Assembly (NCBI GenBank): GCA_947034895.1
Contig: OX344763.1
Span: forward strand, 79,937,093-80,001,092
Direction: 5' to 3'
Length of the DNA: 64,000 nt
From: Rhytidiadelphus loreus
Taxonomy: Eukaryota; Streptophyta; Bryopsida; Hypnales; Hylocomiaceae
The first letter of the stretch is position 1, and each line of letters opens with the position of its first letter. The notes below the pieces were generated by a model. The model searched no databases. It had not been told where the DNA came from and was given only the letters and a program-made list of their open reading frames with translations. Shown here piece after piece: positions 48,056 to 59,559 of this stretch. The position numbers were made by a program, and so were the translations under genes.

Positions 48056-51000
48056 AAACTTCATAAAACAAGCAGAAAACCCTAGATCACAAAACCCCAA
48101 TCTCCAGGCAGACTCCAGTTTCGGGGAAGGGTCGTGCAATCTGGGCCCTCCATGGCAATAGAGCGTTCGGATTTAAGATTGTTGTCTCCAGCGCATTTAG
48201 CCTTCAAATATGGCAGGACATAAGGTAACATGCTCTAAATGTGCCCAACTTCTTTAAACCACCCCTATTTTTAGGTGGAAAATGGAGATGGGGTAATCTT
48301 TAAGCCCTAAACGTCTGGATTCATCTCCAAAATTGACAATTTGAGAAAAAACATTATGAACTACAATTTGGAAGAATATTTTGGAATTGGTATACAAATG
48401 GAAGTTGTACATTTTGATTTTTAAATTCTATCCGTACAGTTAGATCTACTAATGCTATCACCAATTTTTTTCTATAAATTTTGAAAAGGAAATTTCAGAA
48501 TTCCTTTTAAATTGAATTACAAGTAAAATTTTATCATTTTTTGAGTAAAACTTGTTGGAATGGATTTGAAATAAGGTTCTGTTCATGTTGTGATTTTTTG
48601 AAGTTTCTGTGACCTTTACAACTTTGACCTTGTTTTTGCACATCTAGTTTTGAACTAAAGTCAATGCAAATTGACCACTTGACATACTTCCACATTTGTA
48701 ATTTTAGAAATGTATATATTCTAGTAAGACCAAATCCAACCGATAGATAGGACAAAAAATTAGGATGACTTTCATAAAGTATCACCAAAAATTAGGATGA
48801 CTTTCATCCAAGCAGGAATGAAACAGGAACAAGGATTGGAATCTGTTCATCGTCTAGAAAATGGATGTCAAAGCGCTCTAGGGTGAACGGGACCACTTTA
48901 GCAATTGAATGCATCAAGGAATTTTTTTTTAATTGATTCTTATTATAAAAAAGTTATACTACTGATCTGTATAAATAATGAAAGATATAAAATCTAAGAT
49001 TAAAATATGAATAGTACTATTCACTTAGGCAATTTCATGAATTAATAAAAAGTTTGTATGAAATCACTAGAGTGTTATATTTCAGTCCATCACAACTAAT
49101 TTTATACATAGCTCGTGAATATTGTATTCATTACCATGTAAAAATCAGATGCAATTAAAATTTGAGGGGTTCAGGAAATTTTATTTCTTCCATTATATCA
49201 ATTGTGATTACTCTGACTTCTATTTAAGCTGTCAATGACCATCTTTTGAATAAAGAATAAAGAATTTTAAAGAAAACTTCGAGTGTACTGTAGGTGTGCA
49301 TGAGGTTTGCATGAAGTGCTTCAAATGTGCATGAGGGGTGCTTGAAGTCTAGCTCAAGCACACCTCAAGTTCACTTCTTTTTTTAAATTACTAAAGAATT
49401 TCAACAAACTTTTTTTCCATTGTTATCTAAATTCATTGCAATGACAATAGTAAAAGTGTGCTTCAGGTGTGCTTGAGCTATTCTTGAAGCACACCTAAAG
49501 CACAGGTAAAACTTGAAATATGTATGCATTTTATTTGAATTTCAATTGTATGGATGTCTTTTAAAGAGGATGACACACATATACTCATTAGAGTTGAAGA
49601 TACAAAAATGTTACACAAATATTGTTTATAATAGCTTTCGGTATCGTCTAAAGTCTTCACTCTTTAGACACCTAGTACGGATTAATGTTTACAATAGTTT
49701 TAGGCCCAAAGTCTTGAAACACCTACGGATTAATTTACTTTTACGATATAAATTCATATTTTACTTTCAATCTTTTTTCTTTAAATGTTTCACTTCCATT
49801 TTCCTTTTATTACATGTTCAAATAAGATTAAGCTTTCCAAAGAAATACTTTACATTTTATTAATGTCACTCACCCCAACTCTTGAGGTTACTGTCATTAG
49901 TCACATGTGAATTAACAAACTTTTTATGTTCTATAACTTTTTATAACATATTCAAATAATACTCATTAATGTACATTGGAATTGCCACAAACCCATATGT
50001 ACCTAAACTTTTTGAACCTGTATATGATGCACATATAGTATTAAAGCAAGCAATAAAAACATGATACAAAATAATTAATGTTACACATAATATATGCTAA
50101 TACCATAACCATAATAAATTCACCATTAAAAACACTATAATTTGAATCTTCGTTAAATGAATTACACCAAACAACTAGTTCTGTGATGGTTTGAAATGTA
50201 GCACTCTAAGATTAGTGATTTTATGCACACTTTTTATTCAATAATTACTTGGTGTAATTGAATAGCACTATTCGCATTTTTAATCTTAGATTTTATCTCT
50301 TCCATTATTAATACACTGCAGTAGGTACTCTTAAGAAGTAAAGAAATGAACATTCAAGAGTATTCAAAAGCATTGGAGAAAATCTTGTAAACTATGATAG
50401 GGATAGGGAAGGTTTATAGATTGGTAACGTCATAATCATAAAATTTAAAAACTGATTTTTGTCATACCTTTACAATAGTCATGACTATATATGAAATATT
50501 AAGAATCCTACATTTCATGGAAATATAAATCTGTACACTCTTTAAAGGTTTCACATTCAACCTTTCTACTGATTTTCATTATATCCCTTACAAGGAATTG
50601 AAGTGTGCCTCAATGTAAATGACACGTGGGGGACATCATAATGGGGGTTTTCAAACACTCATTCAACTCAAGTGCTACATTTATGTTAGTGAAAGCCCAA
50701 TGAAGATTATTTGAAAGCATAGCCTAGTATTGTATTCCAAGTAACTACTAGTAGGTATTCATGAGCAATCATATAAATTTTGTATGAGTGCTTTCATTAT
50801 TTTTAGTGTTCCAATAATGGGATTGCCGTCAAAGAACATAAATTTCACAACATGATTTTTTTTTTAAAAGCATTTCATTGACTGCAATGATTCATTTTAT
50901 AGTATATTGTTGCCGTTCTACATGTTAAAAGTACATGTAAAGTATGATTCTTCCATGAACCTCAAATAATTTAATTCGGTATTATAGGTTAATGTAGTGA

Positions 51001-52960
51001 TTAAAGTATTTGGAATACTTGCAACTTTTACATATTTTTTTTGCATTCCATAATGTAGAAATTCCATGTGTTGATAATTTAGGAGTTTTCAAATACTAGA
51101 CTCACATAGCTAAATAACTCAATTATTTTATTATCACACAATTTTTTACAATGAAAGACACAAATATCTTGTAAATTCTTACTGAAAATCTCCTCAAAAG
51201 GTCATTAATTCAAATGTTATCTCTAGGACTATACTTAAAACACCCCTCTCTCTTGTAGTGAAAATGAATGAGTATAAGGCATGGTTTATTATTATTTTTT
51301 TGTATTCCCATGTATGTTTCAAAAAATCTATGGAAATCAAGGAAATTGAAGTGTATATAGACAAAAAAAATCTTTTTTTTAAAAGACCTATGATCCCCTA
51401 TATTTTGAAGTGCCTGAATTTTAAATTCCAACAAATGAATATGTAAAAGAAGAAAAAATACGATTTGTAGAAGTTTAAAACCATCTAAAGACCTTTGGTA
51501 TATGATACTTTTAGGATTGGATTGTGCATAAAAAATTGAAGCCTAAATAGAAATCAAACATGATTTAAGAAACCCATTACTTATGTTTTAAGTTACTCCA
51601 AGTATTCTACATTCTATCATATTAGTATGAAAAAGAACAAAAAGTATAGAGGATCATGGCTCTTTGAAAGTAATATGAAGATTTTCAATACTTGGAAATC
51701 TATTGACTATGAAAAAAATGTGAAGCCTATATAGAATGTGGAATAATTATAATTCACTATTTATGTATTGTCACATACGTATACGACCCACAACCAAATG
51801 ATTCCAACAATTATAAATCCTTAGGGTATTTAGCACTTCCAAATCGTTTTCGTTCATTCATATACAAATTCCATGAGTTCATCATTTTTTATGTCTCTTA
51901 GTTCATTTCAATTCTCCAAAATATTTGCATGAATATTAAGAAATTGCTACAAAGTCTATGTTACGATTTTTTATTACCAAGAACATGTGTATTCTAAATT
52001 ATGGAGACCCTAAATCCAAGAACCAGAACCCTAAACCCTAAATCCTAAATCCTAAGATCATCAATTAAAATAAGGACCAGCATTTTCGGCACCCCGTAAG
52101 GTCAAAAAGGACTGAACTTGCATTCTGAAAAGGACTCAACAGTCACTTTCCCTAATTCTAGTCCACATGAAATATACGGATCCTAAACCAGGAATGTGTT
52201 CACTTTCCGGTACTATTCATCAGTGTCTTATAGGGAAAAGAGATTCTTCTCCAGATTTGGCCCGCGACTTTCAGCAATAGCCGTTTCAAATGTCTTCCAA
52301 CTTTTCCCGCTGAGGATATCCCGCCTATGTGCGATGCTGCGTCTCCTCAGCAGTGAAACTTTTCCTTGCCATTTTTGAATTCTGCATTTGTGTCTCTAGC
52401 TAGTATTCTTCACGCCGTTCATTGAGGTTCGCTGCCTTGTTCTAACGTCGCCTTTTATTTTGTTGATTGTCGAACATTTTCGTAGTTCTCATTGACAGGG
52501 TAGTGTATGGAGTTTGACTGAACAGCTGTTCATTTTCAGTTTGGGAAGTGAATGCATTGTACCACCCACAGGTTTTGCATTGCGTGATTGAACATTTATG
52601 TTTTTGAGTGCTCTGGTCAGGTGTCGGAATGGGAGATTGCATAGTAGAATTCCTTTTATTCGCATTGCATTTTTCCAATCCTTCTCAAAGTATTGTACGC
52701 ATCGTACCGCACACTGGTTTCACAATGCTTGAGTGAACTCTACGGTTTTGGACTACTCTGACAAAGCCTATGAATGGATATTGCAGTGAAATATTCCTCC
52801 ATTTGCATTGTATGCTTCCAATCCTTGTCATTGTGTGTATTGTGGATTTTCACATAATACTCACAGAGTAGTTTTCAGTCCTCCGATAATTACTCCGGGT
52901 TTTACGGAAGAATGATTATTAATCGTGAATCATATAATTTCAGTCCAAAAATTTCAATCT
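48056..52960. other. AT-rich gene-free centre of Element II
   Basis: About 4.9 kb with no supported gene. 49270-49510 holds repeated AGGTGTGCTTGA/TCAAGCACACCT words in both orientations. 52008-52055 holds degenerate CCCTAAA units. 52130-52460 is more GC-balanced and may contain the 5' exon or promoter of the transposase transcript. Confidence 0.45.
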
Positions 52961-52963
52961 GAA

Positions 52964-53804
52964 ATTCAACTCGACTCGAGTTAACAACATAACCACAGTT
53001 TTACATTAATGAATAACTCTGTCTACTGTTCAACTCAGCTCGAGTTGAATATCGCCTCCCCTAATGAAATTATCATGTTAATTGTAATTAATGTAAAATA
53101 AATATACCACTGTTTACCTAGTATTTAAGTCGACTCGAGTTGAAAAGACACCCTTCAGAGTTTTGTTTTGTTTCCGTTGGAAATGCTTTTTATAAACCCC
53201 GTCTTTGATACATGTTAATGAGCTCTTGTCTTTTAACTCGACTCGATTTAAAAGGCTGTCCTGTATAGTGAGATGTTATGATGGTCAATGGTGATTGATA
53301 TTTTTTTACAGTCTTTATTTAATGATTATTATATGGATTGAACTCATGACACGTGTGAATTAATTTATAATCAGTGGATGTCATGGTGAGCATGTGAATG
53401 CCAATTCTAACTTTACAGTTAATGATATATGTGCCTATGACTAATTTATTCATATCAAAAGATTTTTTAACTCGATGCGAGTTGAACCTTGAATTCATAA
53501 TTAATATCCCCATAATCTTTTAATATTAAAATAATCATCGAGCACAATGAAAATTCAGGGATACATGAATGAATGGACACAATTTAAATGTTTAACATTA
53601 TTGTTGTTTTTATCTACCTGGAAATCTAGAGTGGAAGTGTTTTTTGGCTGAGGTTAATTATTTTTTTTCAGTGAATTGCGGTGTTTGTTGACTTCTTCTT
53701 CTATAGAGGAAATTGTGTTCGTAATTATGAATTGGTATTTTATTATTCAATGGTTTGTGTAATTTCATTATGGTCTGATAATTCAACTCGGGCCGAGTTG
53801 AATT
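52964..53804. repeat. Palindrome cluster upstream of transposase II (6 sites)
   Basis: Sites at 52964 (TTCAACTCGACTCGAGTTAA), 53029 (TCAACTCAGCTCGAGTTGA), 53126, 53232, 53466 and 53780 (TTCAACTCGGGCCGAGTTGA). They end about 90 bp before the TTTTACAG acceptor that precedes ATG 53895 by 5 nt. Confidence 0.87.
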
Positions 53805-53894
53805 ATGGATACGTTGGTGCCTCCTACATGGAAATGAATTCTGGTATATCTTGTTTTGGTCCATTCAGGTTTCTGTGGTTCTTTTACAGACGTA

Positions 53895-56733
53895 ATGGAG
53901 AACGGAATGGTGGTGGTGCTAGAGTACTCTTCCGATGAAGGTGAGATTCACAATGATCTAGAGGAAACTATCCACATTCCTGACTGTGAGGGTATCCCTC
54001 GAAGGCTTTGGATGACGTAGGTGGTCGTCCTTCACAATGTTGATGGTTGGCCTGTAGCAGAGGGGCTTTGTCATAGTGTGAACTCCGACCTTGTCCTTGG
54101 TTCTGATGGCCCCCTCGGAGATTCTCTTATCGCGGTTCACATCTCTAAATCGTTGCGTCCTGAAGATGTTCCAGTGGATTGGAGGTATTCTCTCCGCGCT
54201 TGGCCTATCGAACGTGTGTTCTTGAATGGATCAAGTCTTCGCAATCATGAACTTCGTGACGATTACAATCGTCGGAAAGCCAGTCGCTCACAAACTTCCT
54301 CTTCAAGCTCGAGACCATATACATCCTCTGTCAGAAATCCTCGTCCGGAAACGTGTGTGAAGGCTAGGGACTTGCTCACTCAGGAGTCAATCAATTCGGT
54401 GTCGAGCAAAACTTGTTGCTCCAGCAATTGCATTCAACCTTTTCCAAGGGAAAAGATTAGGGCTTTCCGTGAACATATGTACTACAACTCAACGTTCGAG
54501 TTCCGGTACCACATGAAACTAGATGTTCATCGCCAAGTCCATTGTGATGCCGAGGGGAAGAGGATGGTCACTATCGAAGGAATTGATGTTTGCCTAGCGG
54601 CATGGCGACATATTGTTGGTGTCTCAGAGACAACATTCCATCGTTTCCAAGGATTCGCTGTGAGAGGTGATCAAGCTCAACCTCATGGAAACTTCGGTAC
54701 ACAGAAACCTAGGAATCATATTGTGCAAGCCACCGCGACGTTGAAGTGCCTACTTGATAAGTTGGTAGATCACATGCCACATCGCATATACACTCTTTCA
54801 TCTGGAGAAAAGAAGGTTTCCATGATCTTATCGGCTACTTTCACATGGAAGGAAACTATTCCTGAGGTCAATGCAGCAAATGCTATGTTCGGACTTAAAG
54901 AAGTTTCAGCTTCTAATGTCAGTAAGATTAGAAAACTGAACTTCCCTAAATTCAGTGCCAAAAAGTCGGGGGACAATTTTGCTAGGTGCTCCAAGTGTGA
55001 TCAACTACAAACTTTGAGGAGGACCGCCGTTCATGGTTTACAAAGGAAGTAGACTCATCTATTAGACAAGCATCTGGAAAAGGCTCGAGCACATCGAGAT
55101 CAATATTACGCAAATCGCTACAAGTTAAGCGCGTATCCTCACAAATGCTTGACAATCATGCATGACAAAATGGATCATGCAAAAACGGCATCCCCTGTGT
55201 TCTCTCACAAAAGTAAACAATTGGACGGGCTCATGAAGCTACCGGTTTCTGTAACAGGTATGATTGCCCATGGACACGGTGATGTGCGTTATGCTCATTA
55301 TGGTTTAGACATTTTCCTTCACGACTCAAACTACACGGTGGGGTTGTTAGCAAAACTCTTTTGAGATCTTGAGCTTCCACCGAAGTATTCCTTGCGGGAA
55401 TTGTTTGCTAGATCTGGCTCTGCTCCTCTATTTCGTGCTGTGCTACAAGGATCAGATGTTTGCAAATCTTCGCTTTGTCCACAACCCGAAGTTGCAATTC
55501 TTCCCACTTCTCTTCCTCCGATTCTAAATGTGCAAATGGACAACACCACGGGAGACAACAAGAATAGATTTGTGTTTGCGTTTTGGTCCCTTCTTGTTGC
55601 TAAGAAGGTCTTCCGTGAGGTCTATGTTAGTTTCATGTTGGTTGGGCATACGCATGATGACATAGACGCCTTGTTTGGGAGGTGGAGTATGCAGTTGAAA
55701 AAAGAGAACTTCCTTACCATCCCATCTCTCATGAAGTCCTTCATGGATGTGGATTCTGTACCTACAATTCCTCACCTTATTAAGGAGGTGCCAGATTTTA
55801 AAGCCTTCATAGAAGGTTCCATTTTGGATGGAGAGGAGGCACTTGTTGGCCATACGAAGGCACAACAATTCAAGTTTTATCTGAACTTAGCAGGTGTTCC
55901 AGTTATGAAGTACAAGCACTATTGCACTAATAGTGATTGGCTCCCTCCCTGAGGAAGGTGGAGGGATCAAATTATGGCGAGAGGACACTAAAGGACGTAG
56001 TCTTTGGCCTCGAGGGGAGCCAGTGCCTATAGTCCATCTCCCAATGGGAAGTTTGGATGAGATCTACAAAGGGTTATCAAGCTTCATCAAGTATTGGGAA
56101 GCATTGTGCAATGAGGATGGGAGTAGAGAATACCGGAGAAGGTTTGAACACTTAGTGTTCTATTGGTGGGCGGTGAATGCAGCCTTGAAGGACCCAATTG
56201 AACCGTCAGTTGTGTTGAAGGACGGCTTTTGGCCTTCTACTTGCGTGGAGACGACAGAGGAGGATGACCTTGATGACAAAGGTGAGGTGCGTGAGGAGTT
56301 TGCTGAAGATGATGCTTTCATAAGGCAACTCCGCAATCGTCCATTACCATCTTTTCGTATGATCCGTGATGTTTTCGAAGGGTACTTCGTGGCTGTTCGG
56401 CCAGCGGGTGGAGATGCGAAGCCGATATGGATTGCGCGAGCCTTGTTTGATCCTTTTGCAAACCCAAATCATCCTAACTGTATATTGATTCAATACTTTT
56501 GGCCCACGTCACGTAAGCAAACAGTTCAAGAATACTATACTGGGTGGGATTCCACTAAAGGATTGTGTTGGAAAGTGGATGAGACCTAGAACCCAATTTG
56601 GGAAGAAACAAATTCACTGGTGACGGCTTGGAAGTCTAGGGTAAAAAAGGACACAATTGAGTGTGTCCTTAAAATACCGTCTGCTCAGATCGACGTTATC
56701 AATGGTAGTTTGTCTGCGTACAATTCTGATTGA
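53895..56733 (+). pseudogene. DUF7869-type DDE-like transposase of Element II, degraded
   Basis: Homologue of 12590-15430. ATG 53895; in-frame TAG at 54018-54020, 55050-55052 and 56587-56589, TGA at 55362-55364, and a frameshift near 55940; final stop TGA 56731-56733. Shared parts: CEGIPRRLW, SVNSDLVLGSDGPLGD, CCSSNCIQPFPREKIRAF, VCLAAWRHIVGVSETTFHRFQ, HDKMDHAKTASPVFSHKS, MDNTTGDNKNRF, GHTHDDIDALFGRWS, EYYTGWDS. The catalytic-type acidic residues are all kept, although the gene is more damaged than its relative. It is the likely former mobilising enzyme of Element II. A palindrome cluster and a 5'-UTR acceptor lie directly upstream. Confidence 0.8.
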
Positions 56734-57132
56734 AGATAGACGACTTCGTATAGACGGCATTCAAGTTTTTATATATTGTATTCACTATTCTTATTACATG
56801 TGCTATTGTTTTGTTTTGTTCTTGCATAACTAAGAAGGATTTTAAATAATCGATTGTACTTGATCTAGATTAGATATATAGATTGCAGTTTTATGATTTG
56901 ATTTTGTAGTATGAAGTCACTTGTGCAACAAGTGTCCTTTTACATTCTATTCAATATATCTTTTATTACTTTATTACTTTATTACTTTTATTACTTTATT
57001 TATAAAGTTGTCTCTACTCTCTATGTTTCAATTCAATTTCCATATTTATTGACTTTGTATATGTCATTTGAAAAAGAATTAGAATTGAGAAAAGGTGGTA
57101 GTGGATAAGACCACTTTTTGTTCTGTTAATGT
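56734..57132. other. 3' flank of transposase II
   Basis: T-rich, with repeated TTATTACTT words near 56965-57000; presumed 3' UTR. No gene. Confidence 0.4.
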
Positions 57133-57326
57133 GTGAAGCACTTGTCACAATTTCGGATAGAGGGTTGGTTGGTTGTTACAACTTTCTTGCCTGCAAAGCT
57201 CACTTAGTAGTACCAAGTCATGTATTTCTTCAAGTCGCTCATACGAGTTCAATGAGAATCGAACGCGGACCGCCTGAATGAGATAAATAGCCCCTTCCAA
57301 CCAACCGTTCGGCTCATGACTTGGTG
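57133..57326 (-). repeat. tRNA-like / SINE-like module of Element II
   Basis: On the minus strand: ACCAAGTCATG (57326), box A-like GAACGGTTGGTTGGAAGG (57310-57293), box B-like CGTTCGATTC (57265-57256), CATGACTTGGT closing the 11-bp inverted repeat near 57222, and a 3' part ending GTGACAAGTGCTTCAC. Homologous to 12031-12222 and at an equivalent distance from the element end. Confidence 0.65.
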
Positions 57327-57489
57327 TTCCACACTAGAAACAATAGGCTCTTATATGAAAAATCACTTTCCTCTCTTTCTACTATACATTGTACTCTAAC
57401 ACTTTAAACTCCCATTTTAATGAAAATTACAACTTACAACTAAAGAATTAAATTCCCATCAACTTAACTTGACAAGAATTGTGAAGCCT

Positions 57490-57549
57490 AAAAATAGACA
57501 ACATTATTTTGGGAGGCTCCCAATCTCCCATTTTCATGAATATGATGTT
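57490..57549 (-). repeat. Element II terminal repeat, transposase side
   Basis: Read inward: AACATCATATTCATGAAAAT, GGGAGATTGGGAGCCTCCCA, AAATAATG. It matches the transposase-side end of Element I better than its own other end beyond the first 25 bases. A subterminal echo (AACTCCCATTTTAATGAAAA) lies at about 57408. Confidence 0.85.
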
Positions 57550-59402
57550 TATCCCATTTCTTTTTACGTGAATTTCATGAGATTACATTTTGTTGGACAT
57601 TAAAGTTTTAACCAAGGTTCACGGCCCAATTTTTACTTTCATGTACAAGGTCATTCAAAGTGACCACCAATTGCAATTTTTATGAATTCATGCCTTTAAA
57701 AATAGTTGCAACTTGCACAACATGTTTCCCATTTTTTTTACGTATATTTCATGAGATTACATTTTGTTGGACATTAAAGTTTTAAGCAAGGTTCATGGCC
57801 AATTTTCACTTTCACGTACAAGGTCTTTCAGACTGACCACCCAATACAATTTCTATCAATTTATGACTTTCTGAATAATTGCAACTTGCACAATATGTTT
57901 CCCATTTCTTTTTACGTGAATTTTTTGAGATTACATTTTTTTGGACATTAAAGTTTTAAGCAAGGATCACGGTCCTATTTTAACCTTCAGGTACAAGGTC
58001 ATTCATGGTGACCACCAATTGCAATTTCTTTGAATTCATGACTTTATGAATAGTTGCAATTTGCACAATATGTTTCCCATTTCTTTTTAAGTGAATTTTT
58101 TGAGATTACGTTTTGTTGGACATTAAAGTTTTAAGCAAAGTTCATGGCCAATTTCCACTTTCACGTACAAGGTCATTCAGAGTGACCACCCAATGCAATT
58201 TTATTGAATTCATGACTATATGAATAATTGCAACTTGTACAATATGTTTCCCGTTTCTTTTTAAGTGAATTTCATGAGATTACATTTTGTTGGACATTAA
58301 AGTACAGGGTTAGGTTCATGGCCCAATTTTTACTTTCACGTACAAGATCATTTAGAGTGACCACCAAATTGCAATTTTATTGAATTTATGACTTTATGAA
58401 TAGTTGCAATCTGCACAATATGTTTCCCATTTCTTTTTACGTGAATTTCATGACATTACATTTTGATGGACACTAAAGTTTTAAGCAAGGTTCATGGCCA
58501 ATTTTCACTTTCACGTACAAAGTCATTCATGGTGACCACCAATTGCAATTTCTTTGAATTCATGACTTTATGAATAATTGCAACTTGCACAATATGTTTC
58601 CCATATCTTTTGAAATGAATTTCATGAGATTACATTTTATTGGATATTAAAGTATAGGGCTAGGTTCATGGCCCAATTTTTACTTTCACGTACAAGGTCA
58701 TTCAGAGTAACCACCCAATGCAATTTTATTGAATTCATGACTATATGAATAATTGCAACTTGCACAACATGTTTCCCATTTCTTTTTACGTGAATTTCAT
58801 GAGATTACATTTTGTTGGACATTAAAGTTTTGAGTAGGTTCATGGCCAATTTTCACTTTCACGTACAAGGTCATTCAGAGTGACCACCCAATGTAATTTT
58901 ATTGAATTCATGACTTTATGTATAATTGCGACTTGCACAATATGTTTCCCATTTCTTTTTACGTGAATTTCATGAGATTACATTTTGTTGGACATTAAAG
59001 TTTTGAGTAGGTTCATGGCCAATTTTCACTTTCACGTACAAGGTCATTCAGAGTGACCACCCAATGTAATTTTATTGAATTCATGACTTTATGTATAATT
59101 GCGACTTGCACAATATGTTTCCCATTTTTTTACGTGAATTTCATGAGATTACATTTTGTTGGACATTAAAGTTTTGAGCAAGGTTCACGGCCCTATTTTA
59201 ACTTTCACGTGCAAGGTCATTCAAAGTGACCACCAACTGCAATTTTCTTGATTTCATGACTTTATGAATAATTGCAACTTGCACAATATGTTTCCCATTT
59301 CTTTTTACGTAAATTTCATGAGATTACATTTTGTTGGATATTAAGGTAGAGGGCTAGGTTCATGGCCCAATTTTTACTTTCACGTATGAGGTCATTCAAA
59401 GC
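57550..59402 (+). repeat. Satellite array, right piece (~10.6 copies of ~174 bp)
   Basis: Same unit and orientation as the other pieces. Some neighbouring copies are almost identical (for example 58805-58980 and 58980-59130), pointing to recent local duplication. It stops inside GAGGTCATTCAAAG. Confidence 0.95.
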
Positions 59403-59411
59403 AGGGTTGCT

Positions 59412-59490
59412 ATTTTGTGAGCCTGTGAGCATGAGCTTGTGAGCTTGTGAGCTTGTGAGCTTGTAAACCTGTGAGCCTATAAGCCTGTGA
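59412..59490. repeat. GTGAGCTT minisatellite at the right edge of the satellite
   Basis: Repeats of GTGAGCTT/GTGAGCCT directly after the last satellite unit; the mirror type of words lies at the left edge (11424-11490). Confidence 0.8.
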
Positions 59491-59559
59491 GTATATAATA
59501 TCTTAGAGATTGCATCTAAAAATTTTGGTCAAAATTTATTATTTTTGATAGATTTAAGT

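Larger units (their letters stand above)
40321..57549 (+). mobile_element. Element II: 17.2-kb TIR transposon (strand given for its transposase)
   Basis: Left end AACACCATATTCATTAAAAT; right end inverted AACATCATATTCATGAAAAT. Satellite flanks are TTTC (40317-40320) and TATC (57550-57553), a 4-bp duplication with one later change; the satellite consensus ATGTTTCCCATTTC continues across. Contents: FCP1-like gene (minus), palindrome clusters, a minisatellite-bearing centre, DUF7869-type transposase (plus) and tRNA-like module. It is the mirror image of Element I in layout. Confidence 0.87.

Noticed and set aside
12590..56733. Alternative genetic code (TAG or TGA as sense)
   Set aside because: Stops align with different residues (Arg, Trp, Glu and others) and occur with frameshifts, and apparent gene ends also use these codons; decay explains them better.
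11781..57549. One 46-kb element or a recent inverted duplication
   Set aside because: Each half has its own TIRs and target duplication within the satellite, and the proteins and palindrome arms of the halves are too diverged for a recent duplication.
11502..59402. CRISPR array
   Set aside because: Repeats are ~174-bp contiguous monomers without unique spacers, in a eukaryotic context.
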